64,000 bases of DNA from DAOTTX01 sp034437515. Lineage in GTDB: Bacteria > Chloroflexota > Anaerolineae > Aggregatilineales > Phototrophicaceae. The notes under the pieces were generated by a model. It did not search any database, had not been told where the DNA came from, and saw only the letters and a program-made list of their open reading frames with translations. This document shows positions 45,901 through 54,536 of this stretch, piece after piece. The translations under genes and the position numbers were made by a program. The DNA lies in NCBI GenBank assembly GCA_034437515.1, contig DAOTTX010000158.1, positions 1 through 64,000 on the forward strand, in the 5' to 3' direction. Each line of letters starts with the position of its first letter. The first letter of the stretch is position 1.

Positions 45901-48900
45901 GGTGTCGGTCGCACCTTCAGCGACGGTCAGCGTGTTGTTGGCGACGAGTTGCGGCGCGTCATTGACCGGGGTCACATTGATGTTGAAGGTCGCAGCGGTG
46001 GTGGTCGCGTCACCGTCACTTACGGTAAAGACGAAGCTATCCGCGTTGGTTTCACTCCCATCATGAGCATAGACGACGGTATTCGCGTTGAGCTGTGCCT
46101 GCGTGAACGTCCCGTTCAGGGTGACGGTGGCACCGCTGACCTGTAGTTCACCGTTGACCGGGATCGTCGTAACCGTGTAGATCAGTGTGTCGTTGTCGTC
46201 GTCCACGTCGTCAGCTTGCAGCAGAGTATCTGTGATCGTGCCGGTATCACCCTCAGCGACACTCAGCGTATTATTGGTGATGATCTGTGGTGCGTCGTTA
46301 TCCGGCGTGATCGTAATATCGAACGTCGTGGATCCGGTGGTCTCCTCACCATCGCTCACGGTGAAAGCGAAGCTGTCAGCGGTCGTCTCACCCCCATCGT
46401 GGGCGTAACTGAGGTCACCCACGTTAATCTGCCCCTGCGTAAACGTGCCGTTGGCGACTACAGCGACACCATCGACCAGCAGGTCGCCGTTCACCGGGAG
46501 CGTCGAAACCGTGTAGGTCAGCGGATCGTTGTCTGCATCGGTGGCTTCAAGCATCGCCTGGGTGATGGTAGCGGTCGCGCCTTCCGGCAGCGTCAGGCCG
46601 TCGTTGGTATCGACAACGGGCGGCTCGTTACAGTCGAGTTTGTAGATTTCCAGTGCGTTAATCTTCGGGTTCTCCACGACATGCAAGAACTCAATCTGAA
46701 TGTCAGTGTCGGTGATCGTCACGGGGATGGCAACACGCAAACCGTGATTGAAAGTGCTGTCTGCATCCAGATAGACCTGATAATCGTCTAAGACAAGTTC
46801 GCCTTCGACTTCGACATCGAAGATGCGCTCATCCTCACCTTGATTGGCGATCTCCGCGAAATACAGATTGACCACATAGTCGCCTGTATTTAGATCAGGG
46901 AATGTCCACAGCATTTCGGCGGCTGCGGGTGGGTCCCATCGTTCGGTCTTAAATAGGTCAGACGGAATGACTGCCGAGTCTACACTCGCGTCGAGGGTGA
47001 TTGTCGCATTGGTAGAATAGGTGCGATTACCGTTTTCGGTGTCATTAACGTAAGGCGACGGATTGCTGTTGCGCACATCAGGTGACCAGACCGGGCCAGC
47101 ATCCAGCGCGGCGATTTCCGGGCCACCCGCGTTGACGCGATACACTGCCGGACACAACACCGGAATGTCAGTGACTTCAACCGTAATTGTCGCCGTCTCG
47201 GAGGGTTTGCCGAGATCATCAGCGACGGTGTAGGTCATTGTGCTGGTACCGAGGAAAATGCGCTCCGGCGTAAATGTCACGGTGCCATCATTGTTGTAGA
47301 CGTATTCACCTTCACCGGCAATTGTCGCCGCTGTCTGCTGGCCTGCCGTCGCAGGGTCGAGGTCTACGGTAGTGATGTCTACCGTGCCGTCAGCGTCAGT
47401 ATCGTTATCAGTGATGTTGAAACTCACCGGCTGATCTTGTGTCGTCGTCGCATTGTCATCAACGGCGACCGGTGCTTCGTTGCAGTCTAGTGGAACGATC
47501 TCAATCGCGCTGATCTTCGGATTCTCGACATCATGCACGGTTTCGATCTGGACATCGCCATCGGTCACATTGACCAGTGCTGGCAGGCGCATACCTACCC
47601 AGCGGGCGTTACCTGCTTCGACGTATGGGTCAAACGCCTCGAAGATCGTTTCGCCTTCGACTTCGATGCCAAAGACGCGCTTGTTAGCTGATTGATGGTA
47701 GATCTCGTTAAAATAGAGATTGACGAGATAATCACCAGCATCATCGACCGGGAACGTCCAGGTCATCACCGGGTTTTGCGGGCGATCCCAACGCTCAGTA
47801 TTAAACAGCGTCGTCGGCACCACAGCAGCGTCAACGGTTTCGTTGATCGTCATGGTTGCGTTAACACCGTAGGTGCGGTCATTCGCATTGACCATGTTGT
47901 GATAAGGCGAAGGTGTCCCCGACTCAGCGGTTCCGCCAGCGCGTGCGTTCGCCGATGCCTGATCTTCCGCCCAGGCGATGCCATCATCAAGTGCAACCGT
48001 CTCCGGGCCGCCTGCGTTGACGCGATAAATCGCCGGGCAATCTGTCGTCGCCTCGGTAACAGTCACGCCGATGGTCGCTACATTAGAGGGAAAGCCAAAA
48101 TCATCAGCGACGGTGTAGGTCGCCGTGCTGGTGCCGACAAATGCGGGATTAGGTGTGAAGGTCACGGTGCCATCGTTGTTAGCGGCATATTCACCTTCAC
48201 CGTCAAGCGTTAGTGCTGCTTGCTGCCCGGTCGTTGCCGGGTCGAGGTCGATGCTAGTCGGGTCGAGTGTGCCGTCGCTGTCACTGTCGTTGCCGATAAC
48301 GTCGAAGGTGATCGGCTGTACATGTGTGGTGTTGGCGCTATCATCGGTGGCGGTCGGCGCAACGTTGAAGGCACATGCGGAATAAATTTCAATCGCGCTG
48401 ATTTTGGGATTCTCGACATCATGCACGGTTTCGATCTGAATATCACCATCGGTGATGTTCGCAGATACCGGCAGACGCATTCCCACGTAACGGGCATTAC
48501 CCGCTTCGACATACGGGTCGAACGCCTCAGCGACAGTCTGGCCCTCGACGTTAATGTCGAAGACACGCAAACCCGGTTGTTGCTGGAAAATCTCCGCAAA
48601 GTATAGGTTCACGAGGTAATCACCCGTCTCAGTGACCGGGAATGTCCAGATCATCGCCGGGTTTTGCGGGCGATCCCAACGCTCAGTATTAAACAGCGTC
48701 GTCGGTACCGCAGCAGCATCAACGGTTCCGTTGATCGTCATGGTTGCATTTGCACCGTAGGTGCGGTCATTCACATTGACCATGTTATGGTAAGGCGAAG
48801 GTGTACCAGCCTGTGCCGAGCCGGCGGCACGCGCCCCCGAAGCTGCCTGATCTTCCGCCCAGGCGATGCTTCCGTCGAGCGCGGCGATTTCAGGCCCGCC

Positions 48901-49026
48901 CGCGTTCACACGATAGAGCGGTTCGCAGACCTGCTGCGCATGAGTGACCGTCGCCGGTGTGGCGAACGCAAATAAGCCGCCCACAAGTAATGCTGTAAAA
49001 ATCGAATACGATAAGAACTTTCTCAT
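42913..49026 (-). CDS. Giant secreted surface protein: malectin, cadherin-like and CSPG-type repeats
   Basis: 2037 residues from ATG 49026. A signal peptide (FLSYSIFTALLVGGLFAFATPATVTHA; given by type, ~30 residues) is followed by three malectin-like modules starting YRVNAGGPE, which bind carbohydrate in eukaryotic relatives, alternating with two Big/cadherin-like modules (FTPNPAFVGTS-like). About eight CSPG/cadherin-like repeats of ~110 residues follow, each with TVAEGDxGTI, GELQVSG and GSETTADSF. The C-terminal ~330 residues hold three fibronectin-like modules with WWYDV-type aromatic strands and paired Cys. No LPXTG or transmembrane anchor is visible. It likely mediates adhesion or glycan binding. 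Confidence 0.85.
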   Translation of the reverse strand: MRKFLSYSIFTALLVGGLFAFATPATVTHAQQVCEPLYRVNAGGPEIAALDGSIAWAEDQAASGARAAGSAQAGTPSPYHNMVNVNDRTYGANATMTINGTVDAAAVPTTLFNTERWDRPQNPAMIWTFPVTETGDYLVNLYFAEIFQQQPGLRVFDINVEGQTVAEAFDPYVEAGNARYVGMRLPVSANITDGDIQIETVHDVENPKISAIEIYSACAFNVAPTATDDSANTTHVQPITFDVIGNDSDSDGTLDPTSIDLDPATTGQQAALTLDGEGEYAANNDGTVTFTPNPAFVGTSTATYTVADDFGFPSNVATIGVTVTEATTDCPAIYRVNAGGPETVALDDGIAWAEDQASANARAGGTAESGTPSPYHNMVNANDRTYGVNATMTINETVDAAVVPTTLFNTERWDRPQNPVMTWTFPVDDAGDYLVNLYFNEIYHQSANKRVFGIEVEGETIFEAFDPYVEAGNARWVGMRLPALVNVTDGDVQIETVHDVENPKISAIEIVPLDCNEAPVAVDDNATTTQDQPVSFNITDNDTDADGTVDITTVDLDPATAGQQTAATIAGEGEYVYNNDGTVTFTPERIFLGTSTMTYTVADDLGKPSETATITVEVTDIPVLCPAVYRVNAGGPEIAALDAGPVWSPDVRNSNPSPYVNDTENGNRTYSTNATITLDASVDSAVIPSDLFKTERWDPPAAAEMLWTFPDLNTGDYVVNLYFAEIANQGEDERIFDVEVEGELVLDDYQVYLDADSTFNHGLRVAIPVTITDTDIQIEFLHVVENPKINALEIYKLDCNEPPVVDTNDGLTLPEGATATITQAMLEATDADNDPLTYTVSTLPVNGDLLVDGVAVVANGTFTQGQINVGDLSYAHDGGETTADSFAFTVSDGEETTGSTTFDITITPDNDAPQIITNNTLSVAEGDTGTITDTLLQADDVDDDNDTLIYTVTTIPVNGELQVSGATVTLNGTFTQAQLNANTVVYAHDGSETNADSFVFTVSDGDATTTAATFNINVTPVNDAPQLVANNTLTVAEGATDTVAQALLEHTDDDDSAAELTYTVTALPMNGELRIGGATAVLNAVFTQAQVNANAVTYVHDGSETTADSFDFSLSDNVAPALTGTFDITITPENDTPQIVTNSVLTVAEGDAGIIAGTLLQADDADADNDTLIYTVTTLPANGELQVSGAALTLNGTFTQAQLNADAVTYIHDGSETTADSFVFTVSDNVEATAPATFNITVTPVNDAPQLIANAPLTVTEGGNGTITTLLLQHTDSDSAPLTYTVTALPINGELRVNGTALAQNETFTQAQIDANAVTYAHNGSETTADSFDFSLSDGTAPALTDTFIINITSDNDLPTLTSNNPLTVAEGDAGTINTVLLQYDDIDGDNDALIYTVTALPTNGELQVSGATVALNGTFTQAQINADAVTYTHDGTETTADSFIFNVTDDGGLTTTPATFNIIITPENDAPRIVTNNALTVAEGDTATIGTALLQSSDDDNSAGELTYTVTALPANGTLQVGGATVALNGTFTQAQIDADTVAYVHNGSETATDAFTFTVNDGTATTDPATFVINVTPVSDAPTVTTNNTLELQVGDTATITNALLAAEDIDDDNTGLQYNISIVPTVGNILVNGAASNTFTQAQIDGGQVAYQHTGMTIGTDNFVFTVTDGTTPTAATTFNITIFNPTDTVPFDLYVTGDLGNYPLDLTYHWTHRINVDDTEVPADWYNVLITQNGMTVVDEWIEAVNACMEVECSLNYLDKVPPYVFDAGVYDWHVSGWTEATPGQWQSVTSGTANFEVTVNAIQPVSNVQVTPNQGRPTIAWDNDPAATWFQIYLGNSQTEVFFDWVEKSAVMCDGTRCNFMPDVNPLPGTYDVWMRAWGPSGFSGGGIDGWQGPASVTIADVAPAAVSTGFNTIENGDGTVSISWDGPAYATWYNIWVGHQIGGEYATDHYEWHVASDLNCANAGVCTLTLTLPDGNYEWVLRAWGPGGYNEDDGQVWSPLQAFTVGVGVTSIELDEDIGDVVAPEIPEIND
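43965..46615 (-). repeat. Eight CSPG-type coding repeats, alternating A/B units
   Basis: About 330 bases each. Units 2, 4 and 6 share DADNDTLIYTV and SFVFTVSD, while units 3, 5 and (partly) 7 share DDDSAELTYTV and SFDFSLSD. This implies duplication of a two-repeat block of about 660 bases. Confidence 0.7.
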
Positions 49027-49351
49027 AATGTTGCTACCCCCGGTTGTCAACTTCGTTGATTGATAATGATGACGCAATCACGACCAGGTAGACTGCGCTA
49101 TATTCAATCATGCAAAACGGGACTTACACCGGCACAAAAGCGGGGGATTAAGTTTGGGTGGTGTTTATGTTACGTTAAGTTCATATCTCAATGTTTATTC
49201 AACTATTTGGCCGAACCTAACATAAAGTTAGTAAATTTCTTTTACACCTTTAGGAACGACCCAAAATTTGTACGAAGAATGTAAACACTGCCTATCAAAA
49301 CTCAGTGGCGAACAAACAGCAGTGTTTACACATTTTATAAGGTTTGCAAGG
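49027..49351. other. Intergenic region with a perfect 12-base inverted repeat
   Basis: 325 bases between the beta-CASP gene end and the surface-protein start, AT-rich, no supported gene. TGTAAACACTGC at 49280-49291 pairs with GCAGTGTTTACA at 49319-49330, across a 27-base loop. On the minus strand this hairpin lies just after the beta-CASP stop, so it may be a terminator or 3'-protecting structure, or a two-site operator for the downstream surface protein. Confidence 0.55.
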
Positions 49352-52300
49352 TTATTCGCTCACGATGAGGTGAAATCCGGTTTCATCGTGGAATTTTTCG
49401 TTGACCTGTGCCAACTCGACCTCATCCGGCACTTCGGCAAGTTTGAACGAGACCGCACCTTGCTCGACATGGATGCCCGGTCCTTTGCGGATCGACCATC
49501 CCGCATCACGCGCCAGCTTCGAGGCCACCTGAGAGATCATCTGTTGGTTGGGGTGTGGATGAATTATCATCGGATAGCCGGTCTTTTCCGCAAGGTCGGC
49601 AATCGTCTCACGGTGCCGGTCACCCACCTGTGGTGAGATGAACGTCAGCACGAGCTGGCCTTGCTTTAAACCGACTTTGTAAAGACCATGTGGTTCTAAC
49701 GTCACTCGGACGAGGCCATAAGAAGCGTTAATCTCCATCTGGTTGGTGTTCTCTGGCTGTACAGCGGCATCAGCGGTGCCGTTATCGCTATCACCGCCAG
49801 TGATGTTCTGTGACGTCACCAGCCGGAATCCGGTCAAATCCATGAAGTCCTGGCGGAGCGCATTGACATCATCCACCCTTTCCACATGCACCCCCACTTC
49901 GCTGCGATCCATGTAAAACGAAGGCCCCTTGACCAGCACACCCTCGTGTTCTTCGAGCAATTCGTTAACTGCGAACCCTAACGCTTGCTGGTTAACACCC
50001 GGTTTGACACGCACATCCCAGCCGGTCTGGTCTTCGAGTTGTTCTAGCTCTTCGGCGTACTGGCTTTGTGCCCGGTCGGGGAAGTCAAACGTGAGCGTTA
50101 GCCGTTTACGATGTATCTCCATGCCGACCTTGCGCAGCCGTGCATCCGGCGGGAAGGCCGTAAACGCCGTCTCTCGCGCATGGTTTTGCTCCATAGGGCC
50201 ATCTTCGAGGGCGCGTTTGGGCAGCAGACCGCCCTGCTCAACGACAGCACCATCCCCGGCAAGCGCCAGCACAATGCCGACCAACGCTTCATGTTCGGAG
50301 ACATCAGCGGGCAATACATCCGGCATGAGGCTCTCCGGTTTGATGGGCTGCCCACTGGCGACGATCTGCTGGCGATGACGGAAGGGCAGCAAAGTGTCCT
50401 GATGTGATTTGGCGCTGCGTGCAAGTTCGTTCAACTGGCTTTTGAGGCCCTTCTTTGCCGGGTTGCCGGGCGGGTAACCCGCCCAATCGCCAATAACCCA
50501 GAGCAACGCATCAGCGGGATGGTGCTGGCCTTTGGTGTTTTGCACAGCCGCCTCGAAGGCGTCTTCGCTGGCAGCCCGCACCACCGCCACACGCGGACGG
50601 TTGTTGCTATCGCGCATGACGATCAGTTTACCGACGAGGTCAGGGTGTGCCAGCATGATCGCGCGACGGCGCAGCGTCCGTTCGACCTGTTGCTCGCTGC
50701 GGATCTGAAATGTGTTCTTGCGCCGCCAGTCTGCGGCGAAGTACACGCTATTATCGAGTATGCGGACGGCCTCGTCGGCGCGTTCAGCATCACCCCACCA
50801 CATCTGCGCAAGTTCACGCGCACCGTAGAAGCTGCCAGCCTGCCCCTTGACCGCATCCCACAACGCCTCCGGGTCAAGCGGGCGTGTTTCACTGCCGGAC
50901 TTCACCTGTCCTATCGCCCAGGGGCGTTTCTTAAATTTGAACGACTCCGTCTGTCCAATGCGTGGGGTGATCGCACGCCGCCCCCGCTGACGTAAGCCGG
51001 TCGCAAGGCTGTGCCTTGCACCGGGGTCACCATGCACCAGCATGATCTCTTTCGCTTCGTAAGCCTCCGCCATGTTGATGAGTTCCTGCTCGTCGGCGTG
51101 GGCAGAAAGCGCGTATGTCCCGATCTGGCAGCGCAGGGTGATCGCTTTGCCATCGATCTTCCAGGTCGTAGATTCATTCTCCTGCCGTTCTCGCATCAAC
51201 CGTTGCAGAAAGCGCCCCGGTGCTTCTTCGTCCTGGTAGCCGGTCAAGAAGATAGCGTTCCGCTTATCCCCGGCGAGCGCCTTCGCGTAAGCGACCGACG
51301 CACCACCGGTTAACATCCCGCTGCTGGCGACGATAATACTCGGTTGGCTGGCGTTGGCGATCTGCTCACGCATGGCGCGGCTCTGCACTGGCTTGACCTT
51401 CTCACGAAAAAACAGGTGCTTATCTCCGGCGGCGCGGACGCTGCTCTTCGGCAGCAAGTCCTGGAAGTTGTGGTAGCCTTCACAGACCGCCCGCACCATC
51501 CCATCAACGTAAACCGGCACATCAAGTTGATCTCGATATGCCAGGAGGATCTGGATCACCTCCTGCGCACGACCCAGCGCAAACGCCGGGATAAGCGCCG
51601 TCCCACCACGTTCGATGACCTCTTTAAGCGTCTCGATTAAACGGCGTTCTTCCGCGAGGCGATTGGCGTGCAGTTTGCCGCCGTAGGTACTCTCAAGCAC
51701 CAGCGCGTCGGCTTTGATGTTGGGCATCTGTGCGCTAACCACCGCCCGCTGGTCGTTCATCGAGACGTCACCGGACATGACCAGCACACCCTCTTCACCC
51801 TCAAAGACTAACATCGCCGCACCTGCGATGTGTCCCGCCGGATGATACGTCACCTGTAAGCCTTCACCCAACCGGATCGGCTGGCGAAAATCAACCTGTT
51901 GGAAGGCATCCATCAGACGCTGTGAGGCAACCTCATCGAAGATCGGTAACTCGCCTTCCTGCTCATGGCGTGACTTCATGATGCGCTGGGCATCCTTCTG
52001 TAGAATGCGCGTCAACACAAACGTCGGGATCGTCCCTAGTACCGGGACATGCGGATACTGCTCAAGGATCAACGGAAGTGCGCCGGTATGGTCGGTGTGG
52101 GCATGCGTGACCAGCACATAATCCGGCCCGCCGCGTTCACTGATTGGATGTAGGTCAGGGAGTTGGTCATTTTGAATACCGCGATTGGTGCGCGGCGAGA
52201 TGCGAATACCGGCATCCACCAGGATGCGCTTACCGCCCATCTCAATTAACGTGCTGCTCGCGCCGACTTCGTCCGCGCCGCCTAAAAATGTAAGTTGCAT
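49352..52300 (-). CDS. Beta-CASP metallo-beta-lactamase RNase-like protein with long C-terminal extension
   Basis: 982 residues from ATG 52300. Residues 1-440 are an MBL/beta-CASP nuclease: LGGADEVGASSTLIE, VTHAHTDHTGALP (metal motif), HPAGHIAGAAMLV, SGDVSM, LVLESTYGG, SSGMLTGG, ALSAHADEQEL and MLVHGDPGARHSL. This is the RNA-cleavage (CPSF-73/RNase J-like) class. Residues ~440-982 are an extension unlike RNase J. It ends in two related ~110-residue units (RKRLTLTFDFPDR and GQLVLTFISPQVGDRH starts) with TGW/TGYP-Vx-KPGxNQQ-type helices, which look KH-like. Likely an RNA-processing enzyme; the tail may bind RNA. Confidence 0.8.
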   Translation of the reverse strand: MQLTFLGGADEVGASSTLIEMGGKRILVDAGIRISPRTNRGIQNDQLPDLHPISERGGPDYVLVTHAHTDHTGALPLILEQYPHVPVLGTIPTFVLTRILQKDAQRIMKSRHEQEGELPIFDEVASQRLMDAFQQVDFRQPIRLGEGLQVTYHPAGHIAGAAMLVFEGEEGVLVMSGDVSMNDQRAVVSAQMPNIKADALVLESTYGGKLHANRLAEERRLIETLKEVIERGGTALIPAFALGRAQEVIQILLAYRDQLDVPVYVDGMVRAVCEGYHNFQDLLPKSSVRAAGDKHLFFREKVKPVQSRAMREQIANASQPSIIVASSGMLTGGASVAYAKALAGDKRNAIFLTGYQDEEAPGRFLQRLMRERQENESTTWKIDGKAITLRCQIGTYALSAHADEQELINMAEAYEAKEIMLVHGDPGARHSLATGLRQRGRRAITPRIGQTESFKFKKRPWAIGQVKSGSETRPLDPEALWDAVKGQAGSFYGARELAQMWWGDAERADEAVRILDNSVYFAADWRRKNTFQIRSEQQVERTLRRRAIMLAHPDLVGKLIVMRDSNNRPRVAVVRAASEDAFEAAVQNTKGQHHPADALLWVIGDWAGYPPGNPAKKGLKSQLNELARSAKSHQDTLLPFRHRQQIVASGQPIKPESLMPDVLPADVSEHEALVGIVLALAGDGAVVEQGGLLPKRALEDGPMEQNHARETAFTAFPPDARLRKVGMEIHRKRLTLTFDFPDRAQSQYAEELEQLEDQTGWDVRVKPGVNQQALGFAVNELLEEHEGVLVKGPSFYMDRSEVGVHVERVDDVNALRQDFMDLTGFRLVTSQNITGGDSDNGTADAAVQPENTNQMEINASYGLVRVTLEPHGLYKVGLKQGQLVLTFISPQVGDRHRETIADLAEKTGYPMIIHPHPNQQMISQVASKLARDAGWSIRKGPGIHVEQGAVSFKLAEVPDEVELAQVNEKFHDETGFHLIVSE

Positions 52301-52349
52301 ATGTATGCCTATCAAACTGATTTCTGTTCGTTTGGGAATTTCTATTATA

Positions 52350-52378
52350 CCAAAAACACCCCGCCATTTACGGGGTGT
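52350..52378 (-). terminator. Rho-independent terminator of the peptide ABC operon
   Basis: ACACCCCG-ccattta-CGGGGTGT (52356-52378). Read on the minus strand it is a perfect 8-base-pair stem followed by TTTTTGG. It lies ~60 bases after the oppC-type stop. A minus-strand TATAAT at 52343-52348 just beyond could be the -10 of the beta-CASP gene. Confidence 0.85.
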
Positions 52379-52435
52379 CTCACTTCGTGTTATCGCACCC
52401 GATTGGTCAGGCCGAGCACGGCAGATTGATGATCG

Positions 52436-53398
52436 CTAATCGTTCACGGTCGGGTCGAACGCATCACGCACGCCGTCACCGATGATGTAAAGACACAACA
52501 CCGTAATCGAGATCAGCAAACCAGGGAAGATCGCCAGATGAATGGCATCGTTGCGGAAGAACGTCTGCGCTTCCGTCAGCATATTACCCCAGGTAGGCAC
52601 ACGCGGATCTACACCGATGTTGAGGAAGCTCAATGCCGCCTCTGCCAGGATGATATTGCCGATGCTCAAAGCCAGCGACACCGCCAGGATCGAGATCAGA
52701 TTGGGGAAGACATGCGCACGAATAATGCGAAATGGCGACGCACCCAGCGCCCGCGCCGCCATGACGTAGTCCAGGTCACGGATGGAGAACGTCTGACCGC
52801 GAATCAAGCGCGTATCACCCGTCCAGCCGGTGACGGCGAAGATAAACACCAAAGCGGTTGGCGACGGCTCAAAGATCGCGGCAATTGCGATGAGCAGATA
52901 AAGCTGCGGCAGTGATGACAAGGTGGTGATTACCCAGTTGATGAAGTCATCAAAGATGCCACCGAAATAGCCAGTCGCCATGCCTAAAACCAGTCCGATC
53001 ACGACGGTGATAATCGCCGAAGCGAACCCAATCGCCAGCGAAATCTGCCCGCCGTAGAGCAACCGGGCGAGGTGGTCGCGTCCCAGGTCATCGGTACCGA
53101 GGTAGTTGCCTGATTGGCAGGAAAGATAGGCCGGGTTCGTTTCATCGGCAAATGGATTGCAAAGCGGACGGAAAGCGTTGTAGCCGTCCGGCTTGTAAGG
53201 ATCAACGTTGAGTACGTTCGTCACCAATGGCGCACTGATCGATACTATCGCCAGGAAGACGATGATGAATATCGCGCCCATCGTCAGGCGGTCGTGGCGG
53301 AGGCGACGTAAGGCTTTTGTGAACAGTGACTCACTTTTGCGCATGGTTTCCTGTTCACCAAGTTGAACAACACCTGTTCTGCTTTCTTCTGATGCCAT
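52436..53398 (-). CDS. Peptide-type ABC permease, OppC/DppC family
   Basis: 320 residues, ATG 53398 with the perfect site AAGGAGGT. An N-terminal hydrophilic ~40 residues, then six helices, the OppC hallmark YLGTDDLGRDHLARLLYGGQ and EAA loop MAARALGASPFRIIRAHVFPN. It imports oligopeptides or similar solutes with the OppB-type partner 11 bases upstream. Nickel or glycosides cannot be excluded. Confidence 0.92.
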   Translation of the reverse strand: MASEESRTGVVQLGEQETMRKSESLFTKALRRLRHDRLTMGAIFIIVFLAIVSISAPLVTNVLNVDPYKPDGYNAFRPLCNPFADETNPAYLSCQSGNYLGTDDLGRDHLARLLYGGQISLAIGFASAIITVVIGLVLGMATGYFGGIFDDFINWVITTLSSLPQLYLLIAIAAIFEPSPTALVFIFAVTGWTGDTRLIRGQTFSIRDLDYVMAARALGASPFRIIRAHVFPNLISILAVSLALSIGNIILAEAALSFLNIGVDPRVPTWGNMLTEAQTFFRNDAIHLAIFPGLLISITVLCLYIIGDGVRDAFDPTVND

Positions 53399-53409
53399 TG
53401 TCTACCTCC

Positions 53410-54489
53410 TTAATACCGAATTCTTGGGTCGATCAGACCGTAGAGGATGTCCGAGATCAGGAACCCAAGAATGGTCGCCAACGCACCGTAAATGGTCACT
53501 GCCATCACAACGTTATAATCTCGCATCCCAATCGCCTTGAACACTTCCAGGCCGACCCCCGGGTAGTTGAAAATCTGCTCGGTGATGATCGCGCCACCCA
53601 GCAAACTCGTAAGCGCAGGGCCGACAAATGTGGCAATCGGGATAAGTGCGTTACGCATCCCGTGCCGCAACCAGATGCGCCGGCTCGAAAGTCCTTTCGA
53701 GCGAGCGGTGCGGATGTAGTCCTGATTGATGACATCCAACATCGAAGCCCGCATGAAGCGCGAATACCCCGCGACCAGACCGGCGGAAAGGATAATTACG
53801 GGCAACACCATATATTCGAGGCGCTCCCATATCGGCGGGCAGCTATCCTCCAGGGTGATGCCACAGCGCCCACTGATGGGGAACCAACCTGCCTCGAACC
53901 CCAGATAGTACAACAGCAGCAAGCCCAACCAGAAATTCGGTACCGCATTGATAATTACCGCAAAGATACGGCTGAAGTTATCAAAAACCCCACCGCGTTG
54001 GATGGCGGCAAGGATGCCGACGAATATCCCCAGAGTGATGCCGAGCGCCAGCGCCGCCACGCTAAGCTCTAATGTAGGCGGCAATCGTTCTACTAGAATG
54101 TCGAGCACGTCACGTCCATTTTGCGCTCGTCCAAAATCCCCGCGCAATACGCCCTTACGGTCGCCAGGGGGGTCATTGATGCCATCGCCATCGGCATCGA
54201 GATCGATCAAGAAATTTTCGTCGGAGAGGCCATCACCATCGGTATCCCAACGCATCCAATCATCCCCAAGCAGCCACCGGAGATACTGAACGTAAATCGG
54301 GTCGTTCAACCCAAGCCGTGCCTCCAAACGTTCACGGAAGTCGGTGCCGCCCTGGATGCCACCACCGGTAAACGCGGTGATAGCAGCGGGACCGCCGGGC
54401 GTGGCAGTCATGAGCAAAAAGGCGAGGATTGTGATACCGAAGAGTGTAGGGACTGATTGGATCGTTCTCCGTATTACGTATTTGAACAT
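53410..54489 (-). CDS. Peptide-type ABC permease, OppB/DppB family, with Ca-binding-like insert
   Basis: 359 residues. Typical OppB start YVIRRTIQSVPTLFGITILAF, EAA loop TARSKGLSSRRIWLRHGMRNALIP and end ISDILYGLIDPRIRY. The first extracytoplasmic loop carries an extra acidic segment, residues ~82-110, reading DTDGDGLSD, then DLDADGDGINDPPGD. That is a thrombospondin type 3/dockerin-like DxDxDG pattern not present in standard OppB. It is preceded by a stem-loop between this gene and the solute-binding protein gene. Confidence 0.9.
   Translation of the reverse strand: MFKYVIRRTIQSVPTLFGITILAFLLMTATPGGPAAITAFTGGGIQGGTDFRERLEARLGLNDPIYVQYLRWLLGDDWMRWDTDGDGLSDENFLIDLDADGDGINDPPGDRKGVLRGDFGRAQNGRDVLDILVERLPPTLELSVAALALGITLGIFVGILAAIQRGGVFDNFSRIFAVIINAVPNFWLGLLLLYYLGFEAGWFPISGRCGITLEDSCPPIWERLEYMVLPVIILSAGLVAGYSRFMRASMLDVINQDYIRTARSKGLSSRRIWLRHGMRNALIPIATFVGPALTSLLGGAIITEQIFNYPGVGLEVFKAIGMRDYNVVMAVTIYGALATILGFLISDILYGLIDPRIRY
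54160..54246 (-). other. DxDxDG calcium-binding-like insert in OppB-type permease
   Basis: Codes for ~29 acidic residues with two DxDGDG units (WDTDGDGLSD and DLDADGDGIND) within the loop after the first membrane helix. Such motifs bind Ca2+ in thrombospondin type 3 and dockerin repeats. Confidence 0.6.
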
Positions 54490-54536
54490 AGGACTTTATC
54501 CCACTACTCAGAACTACATGGACTTGTGCTATATAA

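Noticed and set aside
43965..46615. Regularly spaced repeats as a CRISPR array
   Set aside because: The ~330-base period and in-frame protein repeats show protein modules, not short repeats with unique spacers.
43134..48606. Many long frames antisense to the surface-protein gene
   Set aside because: They repeat with the coding repeats and have no independent start signals.
49060..49284. 74-codon plus-strand frame upstream of the surface-protein gene
   Set aside because: Cys/Phe-rich random-like composition, no ribosome-binding site, and it crosses the divergent regulatory region.
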